Source: CAVVTR01 sp963751245
Lineage (GTDB): Bacteria; Acidobacteriota; Thermoanaerobaculia; Thermoanaerobaculales; Thermoanaerobaculaceae
Length of the DNA stretch: 64,000 nt
Assembly (NCBI GenBank): GCA_963751245.1
Contig: CAVVTR010000008.1
Coordinates: 1 to 64,000, forward strand
Direction: 5' to 3'
Shown: one piece after another, positions 36,389-45,766 of the stretch
Layout of the letters: each line of letters begins with the position of its first letter
How positions within the stretch are numbered: the stretch's first letter is position 1
Translations under genes and position numbers: made by a program
The notes under the pieces: generated by a model
Database searches by the model: none
What the model was told of the DNA's origin: nothing
What the model saw: the letters and a program-made list of their open reading frames with translations, nothing else

Positions 36389-37555
36389 CTACTTTCCGTT
36401 CTTGGAGCGCGCTGCTCCAAGAGACTCGCGGATGACATCGTCCGGGACCCGCTCCACCATCTTGGCGTGGCCACCCGCTGCCACCGGGAAGAGCCAGAAG
36501 TCGCTGTCGGTCACGAGGAGACGGTCGTAGTACGCTCCTCCTGATGCCTTGAGACCCAACCGCCAGAGCGGCCCCATGGAGGCGTCCGCCACGACATCGA
36601 TCATCGGCATACTCGACACGAAACCAGGCTCCAGGAGGACGAAGACGAGCCCATCCCTGACCGTAAGGTCCCTGACGGTCACTGCCGCGTCGATCGGCTG
36701 GTACGCGGCCGCGGCCTCCTTCGTAAAGGTCTCTTGCACGTCTTTCGGCGTTGGGCCCGAGAAAGCCACCTTCCCTTCGAGGTCCTTGTCGTGCCACTCC
36801 GCTTCAAGGCTCCCGGATCGCGAAAGGCGCCGCAGGCGGTAGTCGCGGAACCGGTCGGCAAGCCACACAGCTCCGTCCCTGGACTGCTGGTCCACGGCGA
36901 TCCGGGCTGCCTGGGTGAGGGCGAGAGAGAAGATGTCCCCTCCTTCGACAGGCTCCGGCCGCACGCTCTCGGAGAGAGCCTTCCCCTCGAGGTCAAGGCG
37001 CGACACGAGGAAGGAGCTCGTCATCTTGGGAGGCTCCCGCTTCTGGTCGTTCGGATGCTGGAACTCGACAGGCAGCGTCGCGGCGAGGAGATCGCTCCCA
37101 GCAAAGACAAGGCCGTTAACGAACGTCGTGAGCTTGGATTCGGCCAGGACCTCGTGGCGATCGAAGATGCGGACCTTCTCCCGAGACGCGACCGCGAAAA
37201 CATCGCCGTGTCGGTTGACGGCGAACCCTGCGAGCGCCCCGATGACATGGAGCGGTTGCCAACCGTCGACATGCCAGGAGCCGTGCTCGGCGCCTCGCTT
37301 GGTGTACTCGTGCACGACGCCGGAAGAGGGGTCGAGAATGTACATCTCGTCGTGGCGGTCTTGTGCGATCAGGAAGTCTGTCTGCCAGCTCAGCCTCTCC
37401 AGGTCGCTCTTTCCAACAGCGGTCGGGACGTCCAGCACACCCCATCCCGCGAGCCCAGCGCTCCACGCTGGTTTCTCGGAAGGCGATTGGGCTACCCCGA
37501 GTTGAACGTTGGCGAGACAGACCACAGCGAAAAGCAAGGACGTTGTCCTGCGCAT
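36389..37555 (-). CDS. Secreted beta-propeller-like protein
   Basis: A 388-residue protein with signal peptide MRRTTSLLFAVVCLANVQLGVAQ cut in three parts: n-region, h-region SLLFAVVCLANVQL, and AQ. The mature part reads as a propeller of the NHL/6-blade type (DEMYILDPSSGVVHEYTKRG; VWLADRFRDYRLRRL; GLVFVLLEPG). No enzyme motif. ATG at 37555 with GGAGG seven bases upstream. The segment SVRPEPVEGGD (near 36940-36965) is encoded by a TCGACAGGCTC repeat-like sequence lying in frame. It follows a small Cys-rich secreted protein on the same strand, 78 bases away. Function unknown. Confidence 0.75.
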   Translation of the reverse strand: MRRTTSLLFAVVCLANVQLGVAQSPSEKPAWSAGLAGWGVLDVPTAVGKSDLERLSWQTDFLIAQDRHDEMYILDPSSGVVHEYTKRGAEHGSWHVDGWQPLHVIGALAGFAVNRHGDVFAVASREKVRIFDRHEVLAESKLTTFVNGLVFAGSDLLAATLPVEFQHPNDQKREPPKMTSSFLVSRLDLEGKALSESVRPEPVEGGDIFSLALTQAARIAVDQQSRDGAVWLADRFRDYRLRRLSRSGSLEAEWHDKDLEGKVAFSGPTPKDVQETFTKEAAAAYQPIDAAVTVRDLTVRDGLVFVLLEPGFVSSMPMIDVVADASMGPLWRLGLKASGGAYYDRLLVTDSDFWLFPVAAGGHAKMVERVPDDVIRESLGAARSKNGK

Positions 37556-37633
37556 ATGATGCCTCCGTGACCCGGGGAGGCCCGTCGCCGTGGGCAAAAG
37601 CGACGGCCCCCTCGGGCCCATCTCACTGATCTT

Positions 37634-37819
37634 CTAGGCGCACTGGTAACGGATCCACCCCTTGACCTGGCCCGTGGTGTCGTCGACGATGTAGCAGATG
37701 CACCAGCCCGTGAAATCATCGAACTCGCCGCATTCCGTCGAGGCGTAGGCCCGAGGCGGGGCGATGGCGGTCGCCACGCACCCAATACCCACAATCCGAA
37801 TATCCGAGAATCGCTTCAT
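37634..37819 (-). CDS. Small Cys-rich secreted peptide
   Basis: Sixty-one residues: MKRFSDIRIVGIGCVATAIA looks like a weak signal peptide ending near AYA. The mature part has five Cys-containing positions in ECGEFDDFTGWCICYIVDD and a closing QCA. It is upstream of the beta-propeller gene and probably cotranscribed; a hairpin-like GGCCGTCGC / GCGACGG lies between them. The ribosome site is weak. Not recognised. Confidence 0.5.
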   Translation of the reverse strand: MKRFSDIRIVGIGCVATAIAPPRAYASTECGEFDDFTGWCICYIVDDTTGQVKGWIRYQCA

Positions 37820-37858
37820 CTGTATCTTAGATTGTGTTGTGTGATGGGGATGTTGAGG

Positions 37859-38186
37859 TTAGGTGCCTGGCCCAACGATCTTGACGATCCTTACTTTCCC
37901 CCACTCCGGGCCGCCCTTCCCGCGGGATAGGCGCCAGTCCCAACGATCATCATAATCTTCCATGCCGCGGCGTTCTTCTCTTGGGATAGTAGAGCATCTC
38001 GTCGAGCTCCTCGTAACGGCGGCGGAAGGCCTCGTCGCGTCTGCTCCCTCCCTTCCCTGCCTGCGCCGCCCAGCGGGCGATCACGTGGAGCCACCTACCA
38101 GTACCGCCGAGAACCGCCGAGTCTTGAGCGCCGAGGCCAAGCCCTCTGGTGGCACGCCTGACGCGTCCCATATGCCTACGCGGCAA
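37859..38186 (-). CDS. Possible small gene, frame-broken
   Basis: Two overlapping readings join if one extra base is removed near 37965: HVIARWAAQAGKGGSRRDEAFRRRYEELDEMLYYPKRRT, in two stretches, then MEDYDDRWDWRLSRGKGG and a tail WGKVRIVKIVGPGT that is encoded by repeat family 2. The charged helical stretch looks protein-like, but start and reality are unsure, and no ribosome site stands out. Confidence 0.3.
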
Positions 38187-38291
38187 AACGCCAGCTCCAT
38201 CGCCCCCAGCCGCCGGCTCGGTATAGCTTGAGTCGCTCCTGGCTCGACCCTACCGCAACATTGTCATAATCGTTGGGCCTGGCACCTATAG
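37861..38291. repeat. Second repeat family: inverted pair plus internal copy
   Basis: AGGTGCCTGGCCCAACGATC (37861-37880) and the reverse-oriented CGTTGGGCCTGGCACCTATA (38271-38290) form an imperfect inverted pair 430 bases apart. A third copy GGCGCCAGTCCCAACGATC lies at 37930-37948 in the first orientation. Related shorter sequences follow rsgA (45614-45640) and lie near 58750. The segment could be a small non-autonomous element. Confidence 0.5.
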
Positions 38292-38581
38292 GGCCCTTCT
38301 TCCACGATGCGTTCGAGCTCGCGGATGCAGTCGTGGACGTGGACGAGCGCGGGATCGTCTCGAAATTCCAAAGGTCCTGCCGCAGCGGCGATCCGGAGAC
38401 GAGCCAGGATGCGGTCCGGCGGCAGCGGGCTCTGCAAGGCAAGAGCTTCGAGAGCGTCCGAGAGCGACCGCAGGAACTTCGCGCGCTCCCGGTCGCTCCG
38501 CTCCTCCATCAGTTCGTCGCGGACGGAGTCGACGAGCAGACCGAGCATCTCCTCGGGATCGGACCAATCGATAATGGACAT
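38264..38581 (-). CDS. Hypothetical helical protein
   Basis: A 105-residue acidic helical protein (MSIIDWSDPEEMLGLLVDSV; DRERAKFLRSLSDALEALA). The ribosome site AGGGAGACGAG lies before the ATG. Its last 10 residues are encoded by the repeat at 38260-38291, so the original C-terminus may have been replaced. No recognised domain. Confidence 0.6.
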   Translation of the reverse strand: MSIIDWSDPEEMLGLLVDSVRDELMEERSDRERAKFLRSLSDALEALALQSPLPPDRILARLRIAAAAGPLEFRDDPALVHVHDCIRELERIVEEGPYRCQAQRL

Positions 38582-38716
38582 CTCGTCTCCCTGCCGGGTC
38601 CGCGTGAGAAGAACCAGTACACAACCAGTCGAATAAGAGGCTCGCTGTCCTGCCCTCGAAGCGCCTGCCTGGCGCCCGCCACCTCCCCGCCCGGCGGCCA
38701 GGGTTCCGCACCGGCC

Positions 38717-38878
38717 CTATGGCCTCGGCCTGTCGAGCCTGCCGAGCACCGTGCCGATCCCCGCCCCCACCACCACTCCGATGCAGATCCACCAGGCCAA
38801 CGCATGCGTCGCTGTGCCGATCGCCACACCTACGGCGACTCCGACCGCGATCCAGACTGCCGCTTTGCCACCTCTCAT
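38717..38878 (-). CDS. Small glycine-zipper membrane protein
   Basis: Fifty-three residues with two hydrophobic, Gly-rich segments: AAVWIAVGVAVGVAIGTATH and ICIGVVVGAGIGTVLG. I start it at the ATG 38878, which has GGAGGGAG upstream, rather than 11 codons earlier. Probably an inner-membrane protein; role unknown. Confidence 0.6.
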   Translation of the reverse strand: MRGGKAAVWIAVGVAVGVAIGTATHALAWWICIGVVVGAGIGTVLGRLDRPRP

Positions 38879-39316
38879 CTCGGCTCCCTCCGCCCTCTCC
38901 GGCTGCAACACCCCAGCGGCACTCGGCCCTTCCTCCCCGCCGCGGCCGGCAGAACCAGAGAGGAAGAACAGAGCCTCTTACCTGATAGCAACTTCCACGG
39001 TCCCCGGTGGGTTCCGTCAGGCCCACGACGGTCGCGGCAGAATCACCGAAAGAACCAGGTGCCGCGGCCGGGAATAGGAAGCCCCGGCCGGCGCATGGCC
39101 GAGGACAGGGGGAGACTGCGAGCGCCCCTTCGGGTGGGCCCGTGGGGCTGGGGGCTCCCGGCCCGGCCTGCCGGATGCGCCCAGGGCGCACCGGCGGGGG
39201 GAGCGGTTCGCCAGCCCAGGAAGGCCGGACACGCTTGGCGGACACGCCGGCCCTGCCAGCTTGGCAGGGGGCGCCCGCCGGAGCGTCCGCCGCCGCACCC
39301 GGGAAGGGAGATCACG

Positions 39317-40051
39317 ATGAGAGACATCCTGGAAGACGGAGCCGGGACGCCCAGAGAAGTCGACAGGAGCACCTTCGAGGCGGAGCTGGACGCGTTGCGG
39401 GCCCGGGAGAAGGCGCACACGAGAGAGGGCGACGCCATCGCCGCCGCTCGCCGGCGCCTGCCCATGGTGGAGGTGGACGCCGCCACGCAGCTCATCGGCG
39501 AGCGTGGAGCCGTCACGCTGCTGGACGCGTTCGAGGGACGCCGGATGCTCATCGCCTACTACTTCATGTGGTTCGCGGGCAAGCCGGCGGCGGATCAATG
39601 CGAGGGGTGCACCTGGGTGACCTCGCAGGTCCGCGAGCTGTCCTACGTTCACTCCCGCGACGTCACCTTCGCCGTGCTGTGCCAGGGTCCGTACGAGGAG
39701 AGCGCCCGCTACCGCGACTTCATGGGATGGGAGATGCCCTGGTACTCGGCCCTGGGCTCGCTCGACACCCTCCTGGCCGGCCGTCAGGCGGGCCTGTTCC
39801 ACCTCGTCTGCTACCTGCGGCAGGGAGACAGGGTCTTCGAGACGTACTGGACGAAGAGGCGCGGCGCCGAGGTGATGGACTACAGCTTCGCCCTGCTCGA
39901 CATGACCGTCTACGGGCGGCAGGAGACGTGGGAGGACTCGCCCGCCGGCTGGCCGCAGCGGTTCAGCGGCAAGCAGGCGCTTCGCACCGGCGGACGTCCG
40001 ATCGCACAGTGGCCCCGTCTGAGGGCCGGCCACTCGGATGACCTCACGTAG
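39317..40051 (+). CDS. DUF899 thioredoxin-like protein
   Basis: A 244-residue protein of the DUF899 family (MWFAGKPAADQCEGCTWVTS; FAVLCQGPYEESARYRDFMGW; YSALGSLDTLL). The fold is thioredoxin-like with a CxxC in CEGC, suggesting a redox role, which is inference. ATG at 39317 has GGGAAGGGAG. Long in-frame reading upstream (from 38273) is not coding-like. Opposite strand to its neighbours; hairpin copy C follows its stop by six bases. Confidence 0.85.
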   Translation: MRDILEDGAGTPREVDRSTFEAELDALRAREKAHTREGDAIAAARRRLPMVEVDAATQLIGERGAVTLLDAFEGRRMLIAYYFMWFAGKPAADQCEGCTWVTSQVRELSYVHSRDVTFAVLCQGPYEESARYRDFMGWEMPWYSALGSLDTLLAGRQAGLFHLVCYLRQGDRVFETYWTKRRGAEVMDYSFALLDMTVYGRQETWEDSPAGWPQRFSGKQALRTGGRPIAQWPRLRAGHSDDLT

Positions 40052-40056
40052 GCACC

Positions 40057-40161
40057 GTGTTCCACCCTTTCACCATTTTCCACGGACGACTGCTTCTTGG
40101 CTCACCCAGGTTCCTCGACGGCTGCCCAAGATGGTGAAATAGCGATCCACGGTACCTATGG
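40057..40161. repeat. Hairpin repeat, copy C
   Basis: GTGTTCCACCCTTTCACCAT... to ...CACGGTACCTATG, sharing CACCATTTTCCACGGACGACTG in two parts with copy B and the CGGCTGCCCAAGATGGTGAA core with A and B. The outer arms TTTCACCAT / ATGGTGAAA pair. The attC-like boxes seen in copy B are not kept. It lies between the 3' ends of DUF899 and the FG-GAP/PKD gene. Confidence 0.7.
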
Positions 40162-40169
40162 GGCACCTA

Positions 40170-42313
40170 CTAGCGCTGCATCGCGACCGTCGTGGGGTCG
40201 TTGGTGATGTTGTCGATGACCGAGGCGAAGGCGAACACCCCCGAGCCCGACTGGACCTTCACCTCAGCATAGCCGCTGTCCATCGCCGTCTGCGCCCCGT
40301 AGCTCCTGAACGGCTGTGTCGCCTGCAACCACTGGCCGGCGGCGAGGGACACCGTGTACAAGGCCGGAGTGTTGCCGGCGCCGTCGTGGAGCGTGACGCG
40401 GACGGTGGCCGGAGCCGCCCCGGTGTTGACCAGGCCGATGTTGCAGCGGTAGGCCGCGTTCTCTGTGAGACCGGCAAGATAGGCGATCTGGCCCGCCGCC
40501 AGGCCTTCGTTCGCCGCCACCCCCGCGAAGCCCTGCCCTTGCGTGCCATCGGCGTAGCAGGTCGCCGTGGAGGACACCTGGTTGTACGTTCGCGCCCTGA
40601 CCCTGATCGGCTGGTCGGAAAGAACCTTGACCGCTCCGGAGCCGTTTCCGCCGAGCTGCGCGACCACGTCGTCCAGCACCGACTGGGCTCCCGCAGGGAC
40701 GTAGGTGGTGCTGGCGACGGTGGTTGTGCCCAGAAACGCCACCTGCACGTTCGCCGTGGCCGTGCCCGTATTCAGCAAGGCGAGATCGGTCCGCCACTGA
40801 CTGCCGTTGAGGCCGCTCACGTGGGTCGCGACCGGCACCCAGACGGTGTTCGTGTACTTGATGCCGGAGGCAACCGTGACCTGCTGGGACGAGGTGCTCG
40901 AACCGCTGCTGGTGGATGCCGTGAGCGACACGGTGTACGTGCCGAGGTTGGTAAAGGCGTGGGAGGGGTTCTGGGCCGTGCTCGTCTGCCCGTCGCCGAA
41001 GTCCCACGACCACGCCGTCGGCGCGCCGGTGGACGTGTCCGTGAACTGGACGGCCTGCCGGAGCGACGGCTCGGCGGGCGCGTAGGTGAAGCTCGCGTGC
41101 AGAGGCAGTGCCGGGCCGTTGACGAACACCCATGCGGCTCCAGCCTGTGCTCCCCCTACGAGGGCGGTGTTGCCGTCCGCGGAGAGGGACACCGACGAGC
41201 CCCGCTCGGTGAGCTTCTGAGCATCGCCGCTGCCGACGAGCTTGCCGCCCAGCTGAGACCACGCTCCACCGGCCCGGGTGAAGATCCAGACGGCCCCTGT
41301 ACTTCCCGATCCCGGCCCTCCCTGGCGCTCCAGGTGTCGTCATAGGGCCCTCCCACCAGCGCGGTGTTGCCGTCTGCGGAGAGAGACACCGAGAAGCCCT
41401 GCCCGGCGAAGATCCCCACGGTGCCGGTGCCGAGGAGCTTGCCGCCCTGCTGCGTCCACACGGCGCCGGAGCGCGTGAAGACCAGCACGGCTCCGGCATA
41501 GGTATCGTCTACGGGTCCGCCCACAAGCGCGGTGTTGCCGTCTGCAGAAAGGGCGACGCCCCCTTCCCACTGCCCGTCGGATCCGGCGAGGTTGCCACCC
41601 TGCTGCGTCCACGCGTCGCCGGAGCGGACGAACACCAGCCCGCCACCCGACCCGCCCACGAGGGCGGTGTCGCCGTCTGCGGAGAGGGCCACGTGAAGAG
41701 CCCCGGGTGCCGAAGTACATCCCTACGTCGCCGGTGCCGACGAGCTTGCCACCCTGTTGCGACCACACCCCGTCCGAGCGGGTAAAGACCCACACGGCGC
41801 CGGTGTGGTCGTCGTCCCGGGTCCGCCCACAAGCGCGGTGTTGCCGTCTGCGGAAAGGGCAACGGCAATCCCCTGACCCGCGGCTCCCACCGCGCCGGTG
41901 CCGACCAGCTTGCCGCCCTGCTGCGTCCACGCGTCGCCGGAGCGGGTGAACACCCAGGCGGCGCCGGTGCGATTGTTGTCTCCGGGTCCGCCCACGAGCG
42001 CGGTGTTGCCGTCTGCGGAAAGGGCGACGGCTCCCTCTCCCGCGCTCCCCACCCCGCCGGTGCCGACAAGCTCGCTGCCTCGCTGCAACCACTCTCCGTC
42101 GGAGCGGGTGAAGACCCACACGGCCCGGATGCCGTCAGTGCTCGCGGATCCTCCCACGAGCGCGGTGTTGCCGTCTGCGGAGAGGGCGACCGACGAGCTC
42201 GGAGTCTCCTCGACACCGCCGCCAACCAGCATGGCCCCTTGTTGCACGTACTGCGCGCCTGCGCCCTGGGCGAGCAGCGTCGCGACCACAATGCCAGGTA
42301 CGAGAGCCTTCAT
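40170..42313 (-). CDS. Secreted FG-GAP-like repeat and PKD protein (several frame errors)
   Basis: Starts MKALVPGIVVATLLAQGAGAQ (signal peptide) at 42313. About seven repeats of near 55-65 residues follow, each with VALSADGNTALVGGP and WVFTRSG.AWTQQGGKLVG, likely a beta-propeller of the FG-GAP/integrin-alpha sort. Then a PKD domain (FTDTSTGAPTAWSWDFGDGQ; YTVSLTAS) and a C-terminal region of about 230 residues. The frame changes near 41815, 41700 and 41285; because the DNA repeats are close copies, assembly slips or real slippage are both possible. Corrected length is near 714 residues. Probably exported to the surface or medium; partner unknown. Confidence 0.8.
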
Positions 42314-42570
42314 AACCGGCCTCCAGGCGTTCCCTTCCCGCCGTTCCGCGTTGCTCCCGGGCCTCTCATGGCCCGCTGCCCGACTCGCGCGCCTCCGGTG
42401 GCCGGACGTGATCCCCAGCTCCCAACAGACCTGCCGACTCGTGCGGGACATCGTCTCATGTTAGACCATCTATCGCACAACTAGAGGATGGAAGAACCAG
42501 TATCAGTGGAATTGCTCGGCGGCTGCGCTGCCCTCGGACGTATTGCTGGTCTGCCCCTTCCCCCGTTTCT

Positions 42571-43029
42571 TCACGTGCTCGTGCGGTCGCGGTTCTCCTC
42601 CAGCCATTTCACATCGAGCAGGTCCTGGTCGCGCCCGGTGGCGCGCTTGTTGACGAGGAGATGCTCCCGCGACAGCACGGCCGCTTCCTGATCGGCGAAC
42701 CGCGCCGGCACCCGCCTGGGCCAGGCCCCCGCGAAGTCAACGCCGTCGATGGCCGTGATGACGCCGATCCAGAGCGGTTCGACGCCGATCTGGAAGACGA
42801 GGCCCGGCCTCGCGAGGTCGTCGGCGGTCAGATCGTGCAGCGGCGCGCCGAAATCTGCGAGCGCCGCCAGAACGCGTTGGGCGTTCTCCGGCTCCGGCCG
42901 CACCCAGACATCGAGGTCCCTGGTCGCACGAACCAGTCCGTGCGCAGCCAGAGCGTGGGCCCCGACGATGATGAACTCAACGCCACGATCGTTGAACGCG
43001 GCTAACAGATCTCTGAAGTCGGGGCTCAT
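42571..43029 (-). CDS. Nucleotidyltransferase (DUF6036/AbiEii-like)
   Basis: A 152-residue protein with an N-terminal polymerase-beta-like fold: GVEFIIVGAHALAAHGLVRATRDLDVWVRP, the GA and DLD supplying metal ligands. A short helical part follows with REHLLVNKRATGRDQDLLDVKWL. Members are MNT-like antitoxins or toxins. Its start overlaps the end of the small gene upstream by 53 bases, so the two form a coupled pair. A toxin-antitoxin role is plausible but unproven. Confidence 0.8.
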   Translation of the reverse strand: MSPDFRDLLAAFNDRGVEFIIVGAHALAAHGLVRATRDLDVWVRPEPENAQRVLAALADFGAPLHDLTADDLARPGLVFQIGVEPLWIGVITAIDGVDFAGAWPRRVPARFADQEAAVLSREHLLVNKRATGRDQDLLDVKWLEENRDRTST

Positions 43030-43186
43030 CGTTCTCCCGATTCCACGCCAGGCACTGACGGGTGATCTCCCACACCGCCGCGATGCGCTCGTTCAGCGTC
43101 GAATCTCTCCAGTCGTCCGGTGGTGGTTGCACGCCCGGTCGAATGACCCGGCTCGTAGCTCCCCGACGCTCACCCGCGTTCGCCAT
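42977..43186 (-). CDS. Small partner of the nucleotidyltransferase
   Basis: Sixty-nine residues: DDWRDSTLNERIAAVWEITR, CLAWNRENDEPRLQRSVSRVQRSWR in two parts. The closing EPRLQRSV.RVQR phrase resembles small proteins I have seen directly before such nucleotidyltransferases. Overlaps that gene by 53 bases. The role (antitoxin or cofactor) is unknown. Confidence 0.6.
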   Translation of the reverse strand: MANAGERRGATSRVIRPGVQPPPDDWRDSTLNERIAAVWEITRQCLAWNRENDEPRLQRSVSRVQRSWR

Positions 43187-43440
43187 TTGAGGCTAAGTCT
43201 ATCACATCATTAATCTTGCCACCACCGACGACCCAAGAGAGGAACTGAGTACGCACCTCGCCGCGCAATGGGCGGCTCATCGACGTTCGAGGGCGCTGGC
43301 GAGGCCCTGGCCCGCGCATCGGGCCTCGTGCGGAGGAATAGCCTCTCGCGGCCCGGGCTTGACCGGAGCGACGGCGTGACGCGGCCGCCAGCCGCATAGA
43401 GGAGGATTGAGGCACGGTCCGCCGCCCCGGGAGGAGATCG

Positions 43441-44298
43441 ATGACCGAGACCGTCATGCCCGCCGTCTTCCTGGGCCACGGGTCCCCCATGAACGCGCTC
43501 GACCACAACCGCTACACCGAGGCGTGGCGGAGCCTGGGCGCGGCGCTGCCGCGGCCGCGCGCGATCCTCGCGGTGTCGGCGCACTGGTACGTCAACGCCA
43601 CGGCGGTGACCGCCATGGCGCGGCCGCGCACGATCCACGACTTCTACGGCTTCCCCCGCGAGCTCTTCGAGGTGGAGTACCCGGCGCCCGGGGACCCCGG
43701 GCTCGCCGAGGAGGTCGCCGACGTCGTCGAGCCGATGTGGGTCGGGAAGGACCACGACACCTGGGGGATCGACCACGGCACCTGGTCGGTGCTCGTGCAC
43801 GTCGCGCCCGACGCGGCGATCCCGGTGGTGCAGCTCTCCATCAACGCGGCCAAGCCCCTCGCCTATCACCTCGAGCTCGGCGCGAAGCTCGCGCCCCTGC
43901 GCGAGCGCGGAGTCCTCGTCCTGTGCAGCGGCAACGTGGTGCACAACCTCGGCGCGCTCGACTGGGACGACAGCGGATCGGGGTACGAGTGGAACCGGCG
44001 CTTCGACGAGGCCGCCCGGGCGGTGATGACCTCAACTCCCGGCGACGCTCTGCGGCTCGCCGAGCACCCGGACTTCCGGGCCGCCGCCCCGACCCCGGAG
44101 CACTTCATTCCCCTGCTCTACCTGGCCGGGCTCGCGGCCGCGGCCGGCGAGCCCGCCGACGTGCTCGTGCAGGGGTGCGCCCTGGGGTCGCTGTCGATGA
44201 CCGCCTACACCCTCGACGCCCGGTGCGACGTCGAGCCGAGCGAGGCCGCCGGGGCGGTCCCGCCGGCCGGACCGCCCGGCGACCAGTCGAACCTGTAG
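43441..44298 (+). CDS. ygiD: 4,5-DOPA-extradiol-dioxygenase-like protein
   Basis: A 285-residue class III extradiol ring-cleavage dioxygenase homologue: VFLGHGSPMNALDHN, AVSAHWYVNATAVT, WGIDHGTWSVLVH and CSGNVVHNLGALDW provide His ligands of the metal site. E. coli YgiD has DOPA dioxygenase activity; the natural substrate here is unknown. ATG at 43441 with GGAGGAG. It marks the right border of the accessory region. Confidence 0.92.
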   Translation: MTETVMPAVFLGHGSPMNALDHNRYTEAWRSLGAALPRPRAILAVSAHWYVNATAVTAMARPRTIHDFYGFPRELFEVEYPAPGDPGLAEEVADVVEPMWVGKDHDTWGIDHGTWSVLVHVAPDAAIPVVQLSINAAKPLAYHLELGAKLAPLRERGVLVLCSGNVVHNLGALDWDDSGSGYEWNRRFDEAARAVMTSTPGDALRLAEHPDFRAAAPTPEHFIPLLYLAGLAAAAGEPADVLVQGCALGSLSMTAYTLDARCDVEPSEAAGAVPPAGPPGDQSNL

Positions 44299-44555
44299 GC
44301 GTCGAAGGACCAGGTCGGCACTCAGCCCGGCCGTGGGCGGCTCAGGGAGGTGCGGGCTCGCCGGCGAGATGGTGAGATGCGGCCCGCGTGCTAGACTCGC
44401 GCCGTCTTATGACGACGTTCGCCGCAGAGACTGTCGCCTGAGGGGCGGTCGAGCGCGGGTCGACCCGCGAGACCGTCCCGACTCGTCGTGGCCCGAAGCC
44501 CCGGTTACGGACCCTGACACGTTCGGCGTGTCGACGATCCCTCAGGAGGCAACGC

Positions 44556-45603
44556 ATGGATCTGCTCTCGTACGGCTGGAACCCGAGACTCGCAACGCTC
44601 TTCCAACCCCACGCGGCGCGCGGCCTCGTCGCGGCCAGGGTGGTCGCGGACGGCGGCCACCCCCTGCGGCTCGCCGGCGAGCGGGGCGAGCTGGCGGCCG
44701 TGCCCGCCGGCCGCCTCGACGACGGCGGCGAGCCCGGCCCCGCGGCGATCGGCGACTGGGTGGGGGTCGACGCCTCCGGCGGCACCGCCGTCGTCCGCGT
44801 GATCCTGCCCCGCTCCTCGGCGCTGGTGCGGCGCCGGCCCGGCGCGGCGGAGCGCCGCCAGGTGCTGGCGGCCAACGTCGACGCGGCGCTGCTGGTGGAC
44901 GGCCTCGACCGCGGGCCCAACCCGCGGCGCATCGAGCGCGGGGTCGCGCTCGCGTACGACAGCGGCATCACGCCGCTGGTGGTGCTCACCAAGGCGGACG
45001 TGTGCGACGACCTCGAGGCCGCCGTCGAAGCGGCCCGGGCGGCGGCGCCGTTCGCGGAGGTCCTGGCGGTGTCGGCGGCGGCGGACACGGGGCTCGAGAG
45101 GCTCGCCGAGCTCCTGCCGCCGGGATCGACGGCGGTGGCGCTGGGCCCGTCCGGAGCGGGCAAGTCGACCCTCGTCAACCGCCTGCTCGGGGAGGAGCGC
45201 CTCGCCACGGGGGCGGTCCGCGAGGGAGACCGCCGGGGCCGCCACACCACCACCGGCCGGCAGCTCGTCCGCACCCCCGGGGGCATCTGCCTCATCGACA
45301 CGCCCGGGATCCGCGAGCTCGGGCTGTGGCTCGACGCGGCGGCCGTCGGCGCGGCCTTCGCCGAGGTGGAGGCGTACGCGGCGGGCTGCCGCTTCCGGGA
45401 CTGCCGGCACTCGACGGAGCCGGGGTGCGCGGTGCGCGGCGCGCGTCGAGGCCGGCGAGATCGCGCCCGAGCGCGTCGCCGCCTACCTCGAGCTGCGGCG
45501 CGAGGCGGAGGCCCACGAGCGCCGGGCCAGCGTCCACCTGCAGCGGCAGGACGAGCGCCGCTTCTCCCGCATGGTCCGGCAGGTCAAGAAGCTCGAGGAG
45601 TGA
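44556..45603 (+). CDS. rsgA: Ribosome small-subunit GTPase RsgA (one frame error)
   Basis: GTPase that checks late 30S maturation. OB-fold part at the start, then the circularly permuted GTPase: LTKADV (G4), GPSGAGKSTLVNRL (G1), DTPGIRELGL (G3). A zinc site follows (CRFRDCRHSTEPGCAV). Near 45438 one extra base shifts the frame; the next frame gives RVEAGEIAPERVAAYLELRREA and ends FSRMVRQVKKLEE at 45603. Corrected 348 residues is normal. Confidence 0.93.
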
Positions 45604-45766
45604 CGGCTTCCAGTCAGGTGCCCAAAGATCTTGACGCTCTTCACCGCCCCCCGCCCCGATCGGCGTGAACCGCTGCGCCGAGGGGCCCGAAGGGAACGTC
45701 TACCCCGCAAACCTCGGAGGTCTTGCATACCTGGTCCCTCGTCGGTCCGCAGGCCGACGAACCTCT

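Noticed and set aside
32400..43200. Complete integron
   Set aside because: No integrase gene and only partial attC-like boxes; kept only as a hypothesis in the findings.
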